In this document: positions 22,268 through 35,207 of the stretch, piece after piece
How the letters are laid out: every line of letters begins with the position of its first letter
Numbering within the stretch: the first letter of the stretch is position 1
Origin: Erigeron canadensis
Taxonomy: Eukaryota > Streptophyta > Magnoliopsida > Asterales > Asteraceae
NCBI RefSeq assembly: GCF_010389155.1
Contig: NC_057763.1
Coordinates: 36,438,645 to 36,502,644 of the forward strand
Length of the DNA: 64,000 nucleotides
Reading direction: 5' to 3'
Notes under the pieces: generated by a model
Told to the model about the DNA's origin: nothing
Seen by the model: the letters and a program-made list of their open reading frames with translations, nothing else
The model's database searches: none
Position numbers and translations under genes: made by a program

Positions 22268-23874
22268 TCATTCGTCGTCAGCCGGAGATGGTTCTGATTG
22301 GTCAACATCCTCTGATTCCTCCAACGACTCTTGACTTGTAGCTTGAGCTTCTGGTTCTGATGGGCTCACTGGTTCGCTGTCTTCAGGTCCGGGGCCAGCG
22401 GAAACTTTTACCATTGACGGACGTAAAAGTCTATCACCAATTCTGAACCCTTTTCGAAATTCTTGAATTACCACACCTTCCTCAAATTCAGTTGACTCTT
22501 CACGCATAATCGCTTCATGCAGCTTTTACCATGAAAAAGGCAAATGTCAAAGTACTTTGAAAACAGTATAACTGTAATAATAATGTACTGGGAAAAGGTC
22601 TAGAGACAATACACATAACCAATGATAAAATCGATTTATCTCATAAGGTACAGGACTTTCTAGGTACAATGTCAGCATATGTTAACCCCGAGCTTGACTA
22701 GAAACCAACCCAACAAGTATAATATACAAAAATGAATAATAGGAAAACGAATTCCGTCATTAATGTAAGGTTACAAACTAAAGATGGCAGAGAAGAGCCT
22801 ACTTTTATGTGAGTTAGCTCGAATCAATCAAGACTTGGTTTGAGATTGGAAAAAAAGAAGAATTTGTATTCTAAGTCTTGATAACACCCGAGAGCTTTTG
22901 AAAAAGATCATCAAGTACTCGACTGAATTTCGAGCCAACTCTTGGATTTGCCTGCAGCCAACAATCAAGTAGGCCAAAATCACTATATTTTGTTGAAAGA
23001 AGTAATTTTGCAGAGAATCTGAACAGGGAAATTACCAAAGGATCAAAAGGCTGTCCAGTTGTTTCGACAGGAACCACACCAAGAGAGTTTAATATCTCCA
23101 CAAATTGCTTGTAAATGCTCTGGTAACTATTATTAATTGTCTCCTCTTTCTCATTCTCAACTTTGATAGCAGCTTTAGCTCGTTGGAAATTATCCAAAAC
23201 CGGCAAAAGATTCTCAACGACTTCGCCTTGTGCGTTTGCAACCAACGAAATCCGTTCCCTTTCTGTCCTTTTTCTAAAATTGTCAAAGTCTGCACTTATC
23301 CTAAGGACCCGATCTTTCGCACTAGAAAGTTCTTCCGATAATGTCGCCAGTTGTGTTTTCAGAACTAGCTTATCTTCTTCAAGGGACTTGAAATGAGATT
23401 CGATTTGAGATAGTTTTGAGGCGTCGTTATCTGCCAAGGCCTCTTTGTATGACTCAAGTGCTGCTAATATGGATGCAGGGGAACTTTTGTCTGCACCGTC
23501 AATTTCATCGTCCTCTGTAGTTGTTGTTGTATCTTCCGCCTATGTAGAAAAACAGACTTGTATGATTTAAAAAACCCTAATAAGTTATAAAACAAACAGC
23601 AGGAATGGAGTACCTGAGGAGGGTCGTCGGTGACGACGGCGTCGTTAGTTTCGTCGTGTGAAGAAGAAGAAGGAAAGAAACGATTTAGTGGGAGACGTTT
23701 AGTATTGAAAAACGAAGAAGATGTAGATATTGAAAGAGGAAATGAGGAGGATGATAAGTGTGATGTTGTTGACTTCCTGGAGTAGTGTATACTGCTGCTG
23801 CTGCACACAAGTGACAGCTTATTATTAGAAAGAGTAGATACATTAATAGTAGTTGCAGCTGCAGCAGAAGCCAT
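22268..23874 (-). CDS. CGE1: Chloroplast GrpE nucleotide-exchange factor for Hsp70
   Basis: Exons on the minus strand are 23614-23874, 23036-23539 and 22268-22522, all joined in phase 0, giving 339 residues. The N-terminal 70 or so residues are Ser/Thr-rich with few acids, as in chloroplast transit peptides. A long coiled coil follows (about 110-170), then the GrpE signature region DFDNFRKRTERER, LLPVLDNFQRA and FDPL-LHEAIMREES, and the beta-domain GFRIGDRLLRPSMVKVS. The tail is very acidic. GrpE releases ADP from stromal Hsp70 (cpHsc70) in protein import and folding. The Arabidopsis counterpart, CGE1/EMB1241 (AT5G17710, from memory), is needed for embryo development. The last acceptor (AAAAG^CTG) is weak but is fixed by the conserved LHEAIM. 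Identity is certain; chloroplast rather than mitochondrial location is inferred from the leader and acidic tail. Confidence 0.93.
22871..22951 (-). other. Candidate alternative terminal exon of the GrpE gene
   Basis: Inside GrpE intron 2 an acceptor TTGGCTGCAG^GCAAATCC (exon from 22951) opens an in-phase frame of 26 codons, ANPRVGSKFSRVLDDLFQK and onward, ending at TAG 22871-22873. The 84 bases between the exon 2 donor and this acceptor are also open and in frame, so both splicing and retention would give a protein ending here. Such an isoform would lack the GrpE beta-domain. Could be chance; no homology is recognised. Confidence 0.35.
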
Positions 23875-24977
23875 TGAAATTTTGAAAAAAAATTATTATC
23901 GGTTTTTCTGGGTGGTGTGAGTGGTTGCTGTGGATAATTTTCGGGGTTATTTCTTCACGGACTATCTGTATGTATATTTTATTATTGTAAAAAAATATGC
24001 AGATAATGTAATACTTATATAGACTACTTAACAAATAATGTGGAAAATTGCCGATTGTGCTAGAACCAAATCATCAAACTTAGAAAAATATCCCGGGTTG
24101 GCAAAGGGTTTTTTTTTTTCCAGAAATAATCGGGTTTTTTTTGGTAATTGAAGTTGTGCCTATGAATATTTTTCCCGTTAGAATATCCATTTACCTTTCT
24201 TTGTTCAAATTTCTTGAGTGATGAGTGTCGAGTGATACGTCAATTTGGTAGTTATGAATGTTTACATTGGATTTTTTTTTTCTTTATCTCCGGTAAACCT
24301 CTTTTAATTCAAGTTACTAAATTATCATTAAGAAGTACGAGTAATAAATAATCTAAGAGATATTTGTGCGGAGTGAAAATTATATATATTGTTTGCTACT
24401 AACACACCATGTTATTATTTGATTTTTCCAAGTCATATAATTGTTGATTTGTAAGAAATGGATTTTTCAACAACCAATAAGCTTAAGATATTATCAAGCA
24501 ATTTATTTGGATTCTTTTAATGTCGATATGTTAATAATGTTCGATCTCGAAATAGGGTATGAAGATTTAAACAGTTTTATTCTATTGGTAATTAGCGGAC
24601 CGGTTTTTGAAAAACCTTTAGGAAATATATGTGGAATCACGTAGCTTGGTAATGGTTTAGATTAGGAGGAACACCATGATCCTCGGTACCACATTGACAT
24701 GTACAGGCCACACAACTCATGCCCTTGTAAAACCCTTTCGCCAAATACCCACATATGACTGATATTTATGGTTAAATATCATCAAACATACTTGCAGGTG
24801 GATAAAAGTATACGCCCCATCATTAATAAGGGGTAAATATGGTTAAACCCGACTTTATAATGAACAGCTGACAACTTGAGCTACTTTGAATGGTTGTGAA
24901 ATCATGTGGCTTGTTTTACTCATTCTTGATATTTGGGTTCAATATTTGGATTTTATCCAACATGATTTTATTTATAA
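23875..24977. other. Upstream flank of the GrpE gene, no gene seen
   Basis: A+T-rich DNA with T-runs near 24110 and 24275. The GrpE promoter must lie in its left part (the gene reads leftward). No exon or repeat is recognised. Confidence 0.4.
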
Positions 24978-25894
24978 CTAGTTTGAGAACCTGGGCATTG
25001 CCCGGAAAAAACAATAAAACGTAAAATTTGCCAAAACTGTATATTAAAACGAACGTAGATTACAAAAACGTATCATAAAGTTAATAAAAGTAAACCGTTC
25101 TGAAAAAAAAAAAGTTAATAAAAGTAAACACATAATGAAAAGTGAAGCAAAAGAATACTCAAAAGTTGACTATTTTGTTATAACAATGTTATATTCACCG
25201 TTTTACGTTGATTACCAAGAAATTAGTTACTACAAGGTTTCAGTCAAATTTGTTAATTATATTTTGTGGTCGACTCTAATAAAGATCTGTGTCATATTTG
25301 AGGGTGTTTGGTACAATAGAGTGAAAAGGGTGAAAATGGAATGAGAAACACTTCTCATATTTGGTTGTAATGGAGAATGGGAAAGAGAATCGAAAATAGG
25401 GAATCGATTCCATTCCCTCAATTCTCTATGAAATGTAGAGAATTGATGGGAATGGAAATTTTTAATTTTTAATTTTTTGTTTTAGTGATGTTATATGTAT
25501 TAAATTTGATTATTATTTAAAATTTAGTATTTTTTATATATTCATTCCTAGCTTGTACCAAACGACGGAATTGATTCTCTTTTCAAGTACTCATTCTCTT
25601 TCCCACTATATTCATTATCTATTACATTTTCATTCTCTTTGATTCACTCATACCAAACACCCCCTTATAAGTTATTTTTACTGGGCCGAAGTGTTTTCAT
25701 ATTTTGGGCCAAGAAAATATTAGGCCTAAAAACCTAAAAATTTGGATGACTTCATAAAATGACAAAACTGAAAGTGTCTAGGTAGTCAAAGAAAACGGAG
25801 GAAGAAAAAGAATAAAAAAAAAAAGGCGGATGTGAGTTGCACGCAAATCCTTGCACGGGTTTTAAATATATATAGGGAATTTATTTTTCATAGA
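24978..25894 (-). mobile_element. Non-autonomous Helitron, minus orientation
   Basis: On the minus strand the 3' end reads CCGGGCAATGCCCAGG (hairpin GGGC-AAT-GCCC), then TTCTCAAACTAG with T following, ending at 24978. The 5' end is tentatively at 25894 (TCTATGAAAAATAAATTCCC after A). It contains the MITE at 25300-25664. The 3' end is good; the 5' end is a guess. Confidence 0.5.
25300..25664. mobile_element. Tourist-like (PIF/Harbinger) MITE
   Basis: Terminal inverted repeats GAGGGTGTTTGGTA (left) and TACCAAACACCCCC (right) bound 365 bp. Flanking triplets are TTT on the left and TTA on the right, close to the TTA/TAA target of the superfamily. A second inner inverted repeat lies around 25330-25450. 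No coding capacity. Confidence 0.7.
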
Positions 25895-26105
25895 TACGAG
25901 AAATGTTTGAATCTAAAAACTTCCTTTCCATTTAGGCTTGCATCAAACTTGTTTTTTACCTTTGACTTTTTGTTTGGATTTTGGTACGTGATTTTAGTTT
26001 TTAGTTGTTGGCCTTTTTTAGCACATTATCTAATTATTTCTAAGTTGGTGATGATGTTGACAAATGGATGGTGGTTGTCTGGTTTATTATTATAATTATT
26101 ATTTT

Positions 26106-26395
26106 AAAAGTGTGAATCATTTGCTCGCAACAGGAGATCTAGCTTACGTTGTTTTAACCGGGTCTCCGCTAGAGAGCCCCATCACCCTCAATACCTAGTA
26201 GGAAGAGAAACTCCCAACTAAACTGTCCGAAGGCACAACATTTAATTGGGGTAAAACCCTGCCTCCTCTGTAAGATTCAAACTTGTTTCACTGGAGGCTT
26301 TATTTGTGAAAATCCTTTAAATATTTTTCTCATGTCTCGAACTCAAAACTTGCAGCATGTAAAACTAGTATTCAACCACTGAGTTATAATGGGAA
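26106..26395 (-). mobile_element. tRNA-derived SINE, full length
   Basis: On the minus strand it opens with a tRNA-like head: box A-like ATAACTCAGTGGTTGAATAC (26367-26387) and box B-like GAGTTCGAGAC (26333-26343). The body ends near 26106, next to an A+T-rich tail. It is the longer relative of the truncated copy at 14833-15065. It lies between the Helitron and the 3' end of the bZIP gene. Confidence 0.65.
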
Positions 26396-26858
26396 GTGCA
26401 TCTGGTTTATACTTGATAGGTAGGAATAATCATAATACACAATGACAGATCATGGTCATCATATCTAAATAATTTTGATCCAAATTTGGCACTACATTTT
26501 ACTGAGAACTACTTATCTAGTACCAAATATGGTATTGGAATGAGATGGAATGTCCAATATTGACCGCTATTTTATAGGAAAAACTCGAATTGGCATTTAA
26601 TTAAAGAGATACACAGTTGTCTTGACAATATACATACAAGGAAAAGTGCCGGTGTCTTGGAGCAGTGGCAAGCATGGGCAATGCAGTGAGATTGAGAGCC
26701 CATTCATTGCTCAGAATATTGACCCGGTACAATGTTTATAGAAAAACTATGAAAGCACTAACAAACACAAAAGAGCAAAACCACTTCTCCTAAGAAAATT
26801 GAAAAAAAAAAGAAGAAGACAAAATGTCTCTACATAATCCTTGACCCGAAGAATATTG

Positions 26859-29800
26859 CTAGAAAGAAGCTGAGCTTGTTCTTCGGAGCTGGTACTTGGG
26901 TTTGGGTGGTGGTGCACTTGGCAAAACCTTCCCTACCTCCTGAAAATAAAAACTACAAAAGTTAGTGAAAGAGGATGGAGTTGCTGCAGTTGAGCGAAAA
27001 ATGAGACGAGATACCATAGAGTGAGCAAAAAACGAGCATAATGTAAGATATATGATGTATGGTGTCGCCACAACAAAATGTGTGCAATTTGGGAAGTTTG
27101 AAGCTAGCTTATACACACTGGCTTCTTACTAGCTACCGCTGGTAAAACCTTTTGAGTTTGTTGTTCCACATGTGAAGTTTCTTCCAATCACTCTAATGAG
27201 ATGACTATTCTTGTCCGAGTAATTTTTCATACCGAGTTTTCATTTGATATCCTATCCATTATTTTCTCAAAAGTCTCATACTAAAATCAGTTTTCTACTG
27301 ACATACTCGTAACAGCAACTTGCTATCTATCATGCTTTGGCACTAAAGGCTAGGACATCCTAATTTCTTGTATAAACGTTTGTTTCCCATTTTATTCGAC
27401 TAGAAAAGATCTAAGATATGTTTTTCCTGTCTTCCATATAGAGCTTCTGAACTATATCTTCTGACCAAGGTGTTTGGGACCTCCTACTCTTCTAGAGCAT
27501 AAAAAAGGGTTTCCGGAGCTAAACGGTTTATGTTCTCCATTCATGAATATTCCTGATACAGAAAAGGTCTATAAAGAGGACTTTCTACAAAAGCTAAAAT
27601 TCAATAACTTCACAGGAATGTATTCCTAGCAAAATTGAGTCTCCAAAATCCTTTGGCGAATCAACAAGATCACAAATTCACACGTATAGCCAAACAAACT
27701 AACGAGTAAATATCACTAACAAATAACAAGTAATATGACTATGTCAGCGTGTTATTGTATCATATCCCTAAGAAGAATGGCCAAGTATGAATCAAACTGA
27801 ATGAAGCAAGTATGTTTGGACTTTGGACATCCTATTTAAAGTTTGAGGCAATCACTAAACTATTAATGTCTCCTTTAGTTGGAATTGTCGTGTCTGTGAA
27901 TGTCAAGAGGCTTATCATTCGTATCATAATCAACCCCTCATAAGAATTACCTAATTTAAATTATTCTCAAACCATCTTTCATGCTCTTCAATTTCCTATT
28001 CTATCCGGCAATTTTAAGAGGTTAGAACTAGAGCTTTGGCAAAACCGGTTTAAAAAACGACATTTAAAAGAAGAATACAGTTTCGATGACTTTAGTTTCT
28101 AAGGGTGTTAGGCTGTTAGCAGGATTTACTTAAAGCATATGTCAGCACAAGATCGATGCTTTTATATCTACTTTCTGCACTCCACTATATCCAGGAAAAC
28201 TTCGAGATACAATGTCAAGCATACATAACTACTTACAAAGCTTGTTCTAATTCTAACCTCTTTATTTGCTTAAATTAAGTCTCCTATGATTTCCTAATTT
28301 CTGTCACGCTATCTCATTAGCAATCAATATTTTTGAATTTGTAGATTCACGTTTGTTTGATCATCATCACAGGTTCTCGCAATATCCTGTGCCACATGTC
28401 TCTTTGGTTTCCAGGAAAAATATCATATTGTTTTACCCTCTCCTAAAGGTATAACTATTACCTTATCTATTATGTTTACATGAAAGATACATATTACCTT
28501 ATCTATTATATTTACATGAAAGATACATACTTTTCAACTACACATTGGCTACGTTAATTGGTAAGACATCACAGCACACATTAATCAACAAATCACCTAA
28601 ATTTTCTCAAAGCTAACAGAAAATTGCATAAAAGACCCTAAAACTATAAGAATAATTAAGTGTAGCGTAAATATTGAAGCTGTCCTTAGAAACTTGAACT
28701 GCCAAATTTGCATATCAGCCTATCATCTGCAACAAAACTTGCGAACTGATTCCAAAGTGGTGGGAATGACAATTACAGTTCGGTGATGCCCATAATTTTT
28801 ATGACAGATTGAGTTAACAATTACAAGTGGTCGAGTATTATTCTTGTGACCTCCTAAGGAGCGACAAAGCTGATACAGGAACCATGTTTACCGTACTGAT
28901 GCATTGAGTAAAAGAACAAGAACAATTTGAAAAACAAAAGTAACAAAATTCACATCAGAGAGCCACTATCTCTTGAACATCATACCCCAGAATCCCAGAT
29001 AACCAATGGCATATCAACAAAGCTAACATTGTGTGACTCGAAGAAAAGAAAAAAGCTTAGAACTAATTTTATTCAATCACAAAACCTTAATCTCCGTATG
29101 ACTGTATGTTAAAGACTGATTAGGTCTTCATCCCAACCATACTTATATTTTAGAATAAATGATAATAGTAATTGTAATAACTAATAACAACGATTATATC
29201 AATAATAACTACATGACAATGAAAGCTGACAAAGAGAAATATCAAAAAGCATTATAATAAAAAGGATACATGCATTAACAGCTACCCTAATGTAAACTAA
29301 AATATTTCACTTGCTCTAATGTGATGACTTATGATCCTTATCAATACGAATTGTTGTTCCCACCAGATTTTGTCCTTATCAAGCATACACTGTTCTAAAT
29401 TATTTCATGAGAAGGCGGTTGTCATCTAAATGCAAGGCCTATTATGTTTTGTTTAACAGTTCACCGATAAAAGTCAATTTAATTTAAACTGCAACACTAA
29501 ATATTGAGGACTAATATGAAATTGCTATAGGCATTAAGAAGTTCAAAATGACACTTTAAAGAGTTACCAAACTTCCTGGAATTGAGAGTTCAACTAATGA
29601 ATAGAAGTTTCTTTGAATATGTTATCATTTCATATACTTTAGATCAACTATATTCCCAATTTCCCATACACTTGGGAATTAAATACAAACTCTTAGGCAT
29701 AGAGGATTGAAGAAAAAATGGGAAGTTGCAATGCATTTGAAGTGGCTAAAAATCCGCAGAGCTAGCAATAACTAGGCTGTAAATGAGACAGAGTTTATAG

Positions 29801-31312
29801 CTTTAGCTTCAATATGGTTATTATTTGGAAATTTATAAGATTCTACTCCTGAATCCGTTCAAAAGAAAGATTGAATGCACAAGATTAGCTCAGCGTAGCT
29901 TGGGTGATTTCACAAAACTAACCAAGGGCATAATGTTATAGAGATTCTTCTTTCAGTATACTGTATTACCATTATTGGGAAAAGAAACTTCAGAGCTAGT
30001 CAGCTACTAAAAGGAACAAACAATAATGACATACAACTGGTGCTAGTAGTTAATACTTAAAGAGAAAGGCTGTGGTTGTGAACCAGCTGTGTCATCTTTT
30101 CTAGAAGCCTGAAGCCTTAAGAGAGACCGGAGACGTATTTCCTAGAATAAGCTATGGGTAAAACTATGATCAAGTTATCTTACCTAAAGTAAATTGTATC
30201 TGTGAAGCAAGAAAAATGTGTGGTAGCTGTGGTTTTCTTACAACATAACACTATAAGTAACAGATCTAGTAACTTATATGATAAAATATTGATTTCTTAA
30301 TTATAAACAAACATTATCATAAAGTACAAAAAATGGGCATAGGAAAACAAGCATACCTTTTGTCTCTTAAGTCTTTCATTTTCCTCTTCCAAACGTGAAA
30401 TTTTGTTCTCCAACTCATGGGTGTAAGCCTGTCGAGACAAAAATCCGTCTCTATTAAATTGTTGAACAAAGAATTAAAGTCGCTCCTAAAGAAACCTACC
30501 TGTTTTCTTGCTCGTGAACGTGCAGCAGATTCTCTATTTTTGATCATCCTCTTTTGCCTTCTTTCAACAGTCTTCTCAATCAAATTTCCAGACGCGCCTC
30601 TTTTCCTTCCAGGCGTCTGTGTATCTGATAAATTATGCATCAAATTCGAAGGGGAAATTGTCATTTGCGTCTCAGGATAACCAATCTCCATCATCGAGTT
30701 AGCACCAATAGACAAAGATGGCTGAGCCGGATGATGCCCTGTCATATATACATGTTGCTGCTGTTGAACCGGCGCCACTTGGTACTGCATCCACTGCGCT
30801 TGTTGATGACCAACATTCTGTTGATTCGACACATTTGAGTCCACATTCTTTTTTCCAGGAGACAAACCACCCGCAACAATCCCGGCCTTAAACAAGAAAT
30901 CCTCCAACGTCATCTCACCTAACGTCGGTTGTCTCTCTTTACTACCCTTTTTATCACCATCATTCTTACCACTCCTACTATTCTTACTCTTACCACTACC
31001 ATTATCACCATCGCCCTTCTTCTCACCCTGTTGAATATCTTGCCACACCTCATCAACTGTCCGTTTTCTCAAATCTTTCGAAAGACCAACACTAGACTGC
31101 CGTGCCAAAGTACCAGAACCATGTTGAGCATATTCAGCATTCATACCACTATTACCCTCAGCAGTCCAAACACTTTTCAAAAGCTCATCAAGATTCATAC
31201 TAGTCAAGGGTTTTCCAAGATCCCCTAATTGGTTTTGAACCTCATCTAAAGTTAGGTTATATAATGAACCTTGTCTTGCTAATTCACCAATTTTTTCACC
31301 ATTTGATCCCAT
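26859..31312 (-). CDS. AREB3: Group A bZIP transcription factor, AREB3/ABI5-like
   Basis: Exons on the minus strand are 30500-31312, 30357-30428 and 26859-26939, all phase 0, 321 residues. Four conserved group A blocks are present: GSLYNLTLDEVQNQLG near residue 16, SMNLDELLKSVW near 38, KRTVDEVWQDIQQG near 83 and QPTLGEMTLEDFLFKAG near 128, each with potential SnRK2 or CK2 sites. The basic region KRMIKNRESAARSRARKQ ends exon 1, exon 2 supplies the start of the leucine zipper (AYTHELENKISRLEEENERL), and exon 3 ends RRTSSASF, the C-terminal block with an SnRK2-type RxxS site. Proteins of this class bind ABRE (ACGTG) promoters in abscisic acid and seed responses. The C-terminus resembles AREB3/DPBF3 more than ABI5, but exact orthology is not settled. 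Intron 2 is unusually long (3417 bp). Confidence 0.92.
26940..30356 (-). other. Long intron 2 of the bZIP gene
   Basis: No exon, TIR or SINE is recognised in this 3.4 kb. The only clear structure is a 36-bp tandem duplication at 28457-28528 (ACCTTATCTATTAT...ATGAAAGATACAT). Confidence 0.5.
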
Positions 31313-31620
31313 TTTCCCACTCTTAGCTCAAAAACACTTACAAAATCTCTTAAATAAAGGATTTAGCAAACACCCAAATAGATAAACAACATTCCATATA
31401 TATCTATATACCTATATCAATATCTATGTATCTATAGATTACAGTTTCATAATGCAAAATGAACAAACTCACCTGAAACCCAAAACCCTAAACATGCAGT
31501 AGGAATGAATCTTGGAGAAAAGAATGAATCTTGGTGATCATATCAAGACAAAAAAGATTGTGAATTTGAACATTAAAACATATGCCCACATTCTAGATTC
31601 TCGTACTCTCAAAGAAGAGG
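31313..31620 (-). promoter_or_regulatory. 5' leader of the bZIP gene with a probable leader intron
   Basis: On the minus strand a good donor, GTTTCAG^GTGAGTTTG, lies at 31473/31472, so the leader exon probably runs from about 31600 to 31473 and an intron separates it from the ATG at 31312. A telo-box-like AAACCCTAA sits at about 31484-31492, a motif common near plant transcription starts. Confidence 0.45.
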
Positions 31621-31929
31621 TAGAAATTGGTGGGTTTTTTAATGTTATTATTATAAAGTTTTGATTTTTATTTTGATGATTTGTAAATTAAGCATACCCC
31701 ACTAATAAGAGAAATGGGTCATGGGTAAAATAAAATTCGATGCCAAGTTGATATAAATCCAAGTGGGAAACAAACATACACTACATAGATGTGCTGACTT
31801 TACAAGTTTGTTTATTTTATTACTTGTTGAAACATCGGATAAACAGAAAATTTTGCACGCCCGAAGGATCCGATTTAATTTTACAAAATGAAAAATTACC
31901 CCTCTTTCATTCGCTTTATATATTTTAGG

Positions 31930-32768
31930 TAGAGTAAATTTCATATTTATCCTCATTAAATCATATAAATATTAAATATATCCATCTTATATTAAAAATA
32001 TCAAATTTATCCAACCTAAATATTAAAATATCAAATATACTCAAATCACTAATTTAATCATATTTATACATAAAAAAACATCAATAATAATTATTTTTTA
32101 ATCATAGAATGACATAAGATCCTTTTAAAGTTGTTAAAATTCTGCTTATTTTCATTCTCATAACATGCTTTCATGAATCAAAATTGTTATGATAACGCTC
32201 TCCATTATTGTTTTATTAATTATATTTTTTTTTTCTCAATGTTTAGACTTTAGATGATTCATAAGGTTTGAAATTACCTATTACGTAGTCAGTGTGACCT
32301 ACTGTGTTTTGTGAAAACATAATCTCTAAGAACGTACAAGATAGTTAATTTAGTATTTTATAATGCATATTTAATTTATAAAAGTTTGGATGCAGCCGTG
32401 TAGAATTTATGATCAGGCTAACAAGAACAAGAAGTGTTTTATTAATCACATGGAGCAACTTATTGAGAAGTCTCTTTGTTAAATACTCGTATTTGGGATT
32501 TTAATAGTTACACATTTTAAAATTCTTTGATATATGTAAAAGAATGTTGCAGATGCATTATCGTTGTTTCAAGTAGGGTATTGTGGTCATTATATGATTA
32601 AAAAATAATTATCATTGATTTTTTTTATGTATAAATGTTATTAAATTAATGGTTTAGGAATATTTGATATTTTAATATTAATGTTGGATAAATTTGATAT
32701 TTTTAATGTGAGATGAGTATATTTGATATTTCAATGGTTTAATGAGAATAAATATGAAATTCACTGTA
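31930..32768. mobile_element. Non-autonomous element with 186-bp terminal inverted repeats
   Basis: Arms 31930-32115 and 32583-32768 are inverted copies with good similarity along their whole length. Outer ends read TAGAGTAAATTTCATATTTAT and, reversed, TACAGTGAATTTCATATTTAT. About 470 bp lie between. Long TIRs without coding capacity suggest a Mutator-like MITE or foldback element; I could not establish the target duplication. Confidence 0.7.
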
Positions 32769-33984
32769 TTTGTTTATTAAAATTTTAAAAAAATATATAA
32801 GTTCAAATATATGGTGATGATCAGTGTTGAGTTTAAATGGGGCTAAAATCGAATAGTGTTTGTAGAGAATTATCTCAGCTTCCTTCGAGTGTTATAATAT
32901 ACACACATTACGTCTTGTGGTGATTGTGGGGATCGAAAGTAATATGATGATAATGTGAACGTTGTAATAATGTAAATATGTAATGAATATCTATGGTAGC
33001 GTTTATTTTTATGCTCCAACTCTATTTAAACATTTTTATTTTATGATTTGATTGTGCGCATGTTTATTAACTTAATAAAATATTTTGATTGGTTTAGTTC
33101 TAGTCAAATAGAATAACTTATGGATATGAAGTATATACCTAGTTAACTTTAACTTTGAACCAACACATCCTTTTGTGGGGCTCTCCTGGGCTCCATCTAC
33201 TTGTGAAAGATGAGGATGAGTTGATATTAAGGTGTCAGGGTGCTCAATGGTTCAATCCAAAAGTGACTCGCATTTAGACGTTTGAAAGGGCCATTAAGTG
33301 TATAGAATGAATCGTTTGAAACTTGCTTCTTGACATCTTAAAAGTTGTCGGTTATGGTTTGGCAAATGATAAAAGATTACTAGCTTCAAATACACATAAA
33401 AAATGTAAATTGAGAAAAGAATAAAAATAAAATGAAGATGAAGATGAAGATGGAGGAAGAACGAGAAAAAAAATCCATATATGGTGAACGAAAAATACTA
33501 TAAAAATAACATTTTTGTTTAATTTTTAGTGGGTTCGAAAGAAACATTTTGCTTTTTATCGACTTTATCAATCATACTATGCATACAAAATTATTATTCA
33601 ATTTGATAAAAGAAGAGGAAGGACAATTATTTGTTTATTTTTAATTAGTCAATTTGATGACAGTTTGAGTTTGAAAGCTACAAGATGAGATCATAACGTT
33701 TACATATTAGTTCTTATGATTATTATATTACAAAAATTATTTAATTAATTTTAGAAGAAAGAAACTTTGAATTACAAAATAAAAATTTGTTTGACTACTT
33801 ATTAGTTATTATTCGATGTCAAATAATACATTGAGAAGTGAAAGTGAAGTTGTCTCACATCTAACTTGAATAAAAAAAAAAAACTCTTGATAACTAAAGT
33901 TTTAATACTTTTTGAAAAATAGGAGGTTTTTTTTGTAAAGTTAGTTTCGATTCAGACGTGTTGTAGGTAAATTTAACCAGTGAT
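32769..33984. other. Intergenic sequence, nothing recognised
   Basis: A+T-rich DNA; a short segment near 33160-33340 has more balanced composition but no frame or repeat I can name. Confidence 0.4.
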
Positions 33985-34140
33985 TTGTTAGACCTCCAAC
34001 CCCTCTTCATGGAAAATACCTTGAGAGAAAAACTCAAGACTCGATTCCGAGACCTTGAGAAAAAACCCACCCCGGTGCCTATATAGTGGATTTAGAAGAT
34101 AGCACTGGCCAACCCACCTAAGTGGAGTTGGTTGAAAAAT
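33985..34140 (-). mobile_element. SINE-like tRNA-derived repeat
   Basis: On the minus strand box A-like GGTTGGCCAGTGCTATC (about 34102-34118) precedes box B-like GGAATCGAGTC (about 34039-34050). The 3' body is short. The spacing is wider than in a true tRNA gene, and no cloverleaf forms that I can see. Confidence 0.45.
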
Positions 34141-34539
34141 AAGAGGCTCATTTATATAATTTGTAAAACACATTAAAAGTTAGGATATGAGAAAAATTTT
34201 CATCTAAATTGGATGTGTAACAATCTCATAGTCAATTAAAAATTACACTTAGATCCTTCTTTCTTCCATCACTACAAATATGATCATCGTTCAACATAGA
34301 ATATAGAATCCAATGACATAAAACATAAGCAATGATGCACCCTAGTATCTCATTAGCTCTGGCCATTGATATATAAACATAAAACACAATAAGCGTTCCA
34401 ACCCCTTGATCTTCTAATTGTATGCTTTTAGAGTCGTGTCTAAAGAGGGGTAAGGGCCAATGGAGGCTAATGCCACCCTCAAATTTTAAATTTTGTTATG
34501 TATTTTTAATTTTTTTTCATGGATTTTTAAAATTTTATA

Positions 34540-34543
<4 letters not shown>

Positions 34544-34580
<37 letters not shown>
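34544..34580. repeat. Poly-T tract
   Basis: An uninterrupted run of about 37 T. It could be the reverse-complement tail of an old retroposed sequence, but nothing recognisable sits beside it. Confidence 0.8.
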
Positions 34581-34584
<4 letters not shown>

Positions 34585-35207
34585 TTTTGCCCATTTTAGA
34601 TTTATTTTTTATGAATTTTTTAATTTTACCTCTTTCGAATTTTTTTTTCTGATACCGTCTTTGTATGCTTTGACATACCTGAGCTTCATTGCCAAGGTTA
34701 AGCTAAATAAATGTTTTTTCCACTAAGGAAATACATCATAGAAAGAACGACAAATCCAGTGTTCAACCATGAAATAATATGCCAGCTAGTCAATGAAGAT
34801 ATCATACTCTATATATATTGTAAATACCCCAACCTCACAAACCCGAGTAGAGAGAAAAGTTTCAAAGCTCATTTGACACACTAAGGGGGGAAGGAGTGGG
34901 GGTCGGGTAGGGCTCGGGTTCCCCGACCACGATCGGCTACACCATTTCCAGTGCTCGGCTCGGTTAAGGTGAGTTCGGGTATGAGTTTGGTTTGTGAAGC
35001 CGAGGTTGGTTTCAAAATTTTTGAACGTTGAGTGGGTGGTCCCTAGTCTCAAACGGCTAGTTTGAACATAAAAAAAAAATCACTTCCCTCCTATAAACGG
35101 CTAGTCTCAAACTCCTTCTTCTCCATATTTATATATACACATCGATATAGATATATATATATATATACACAACCACCACCTCAGATTATATACATACCAC
35201 CACCACC

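Noticed and set aside
34422..34726. Phe-rich open frames
   Set aside because: They arise from the poly-T tract and have no conserved domain.
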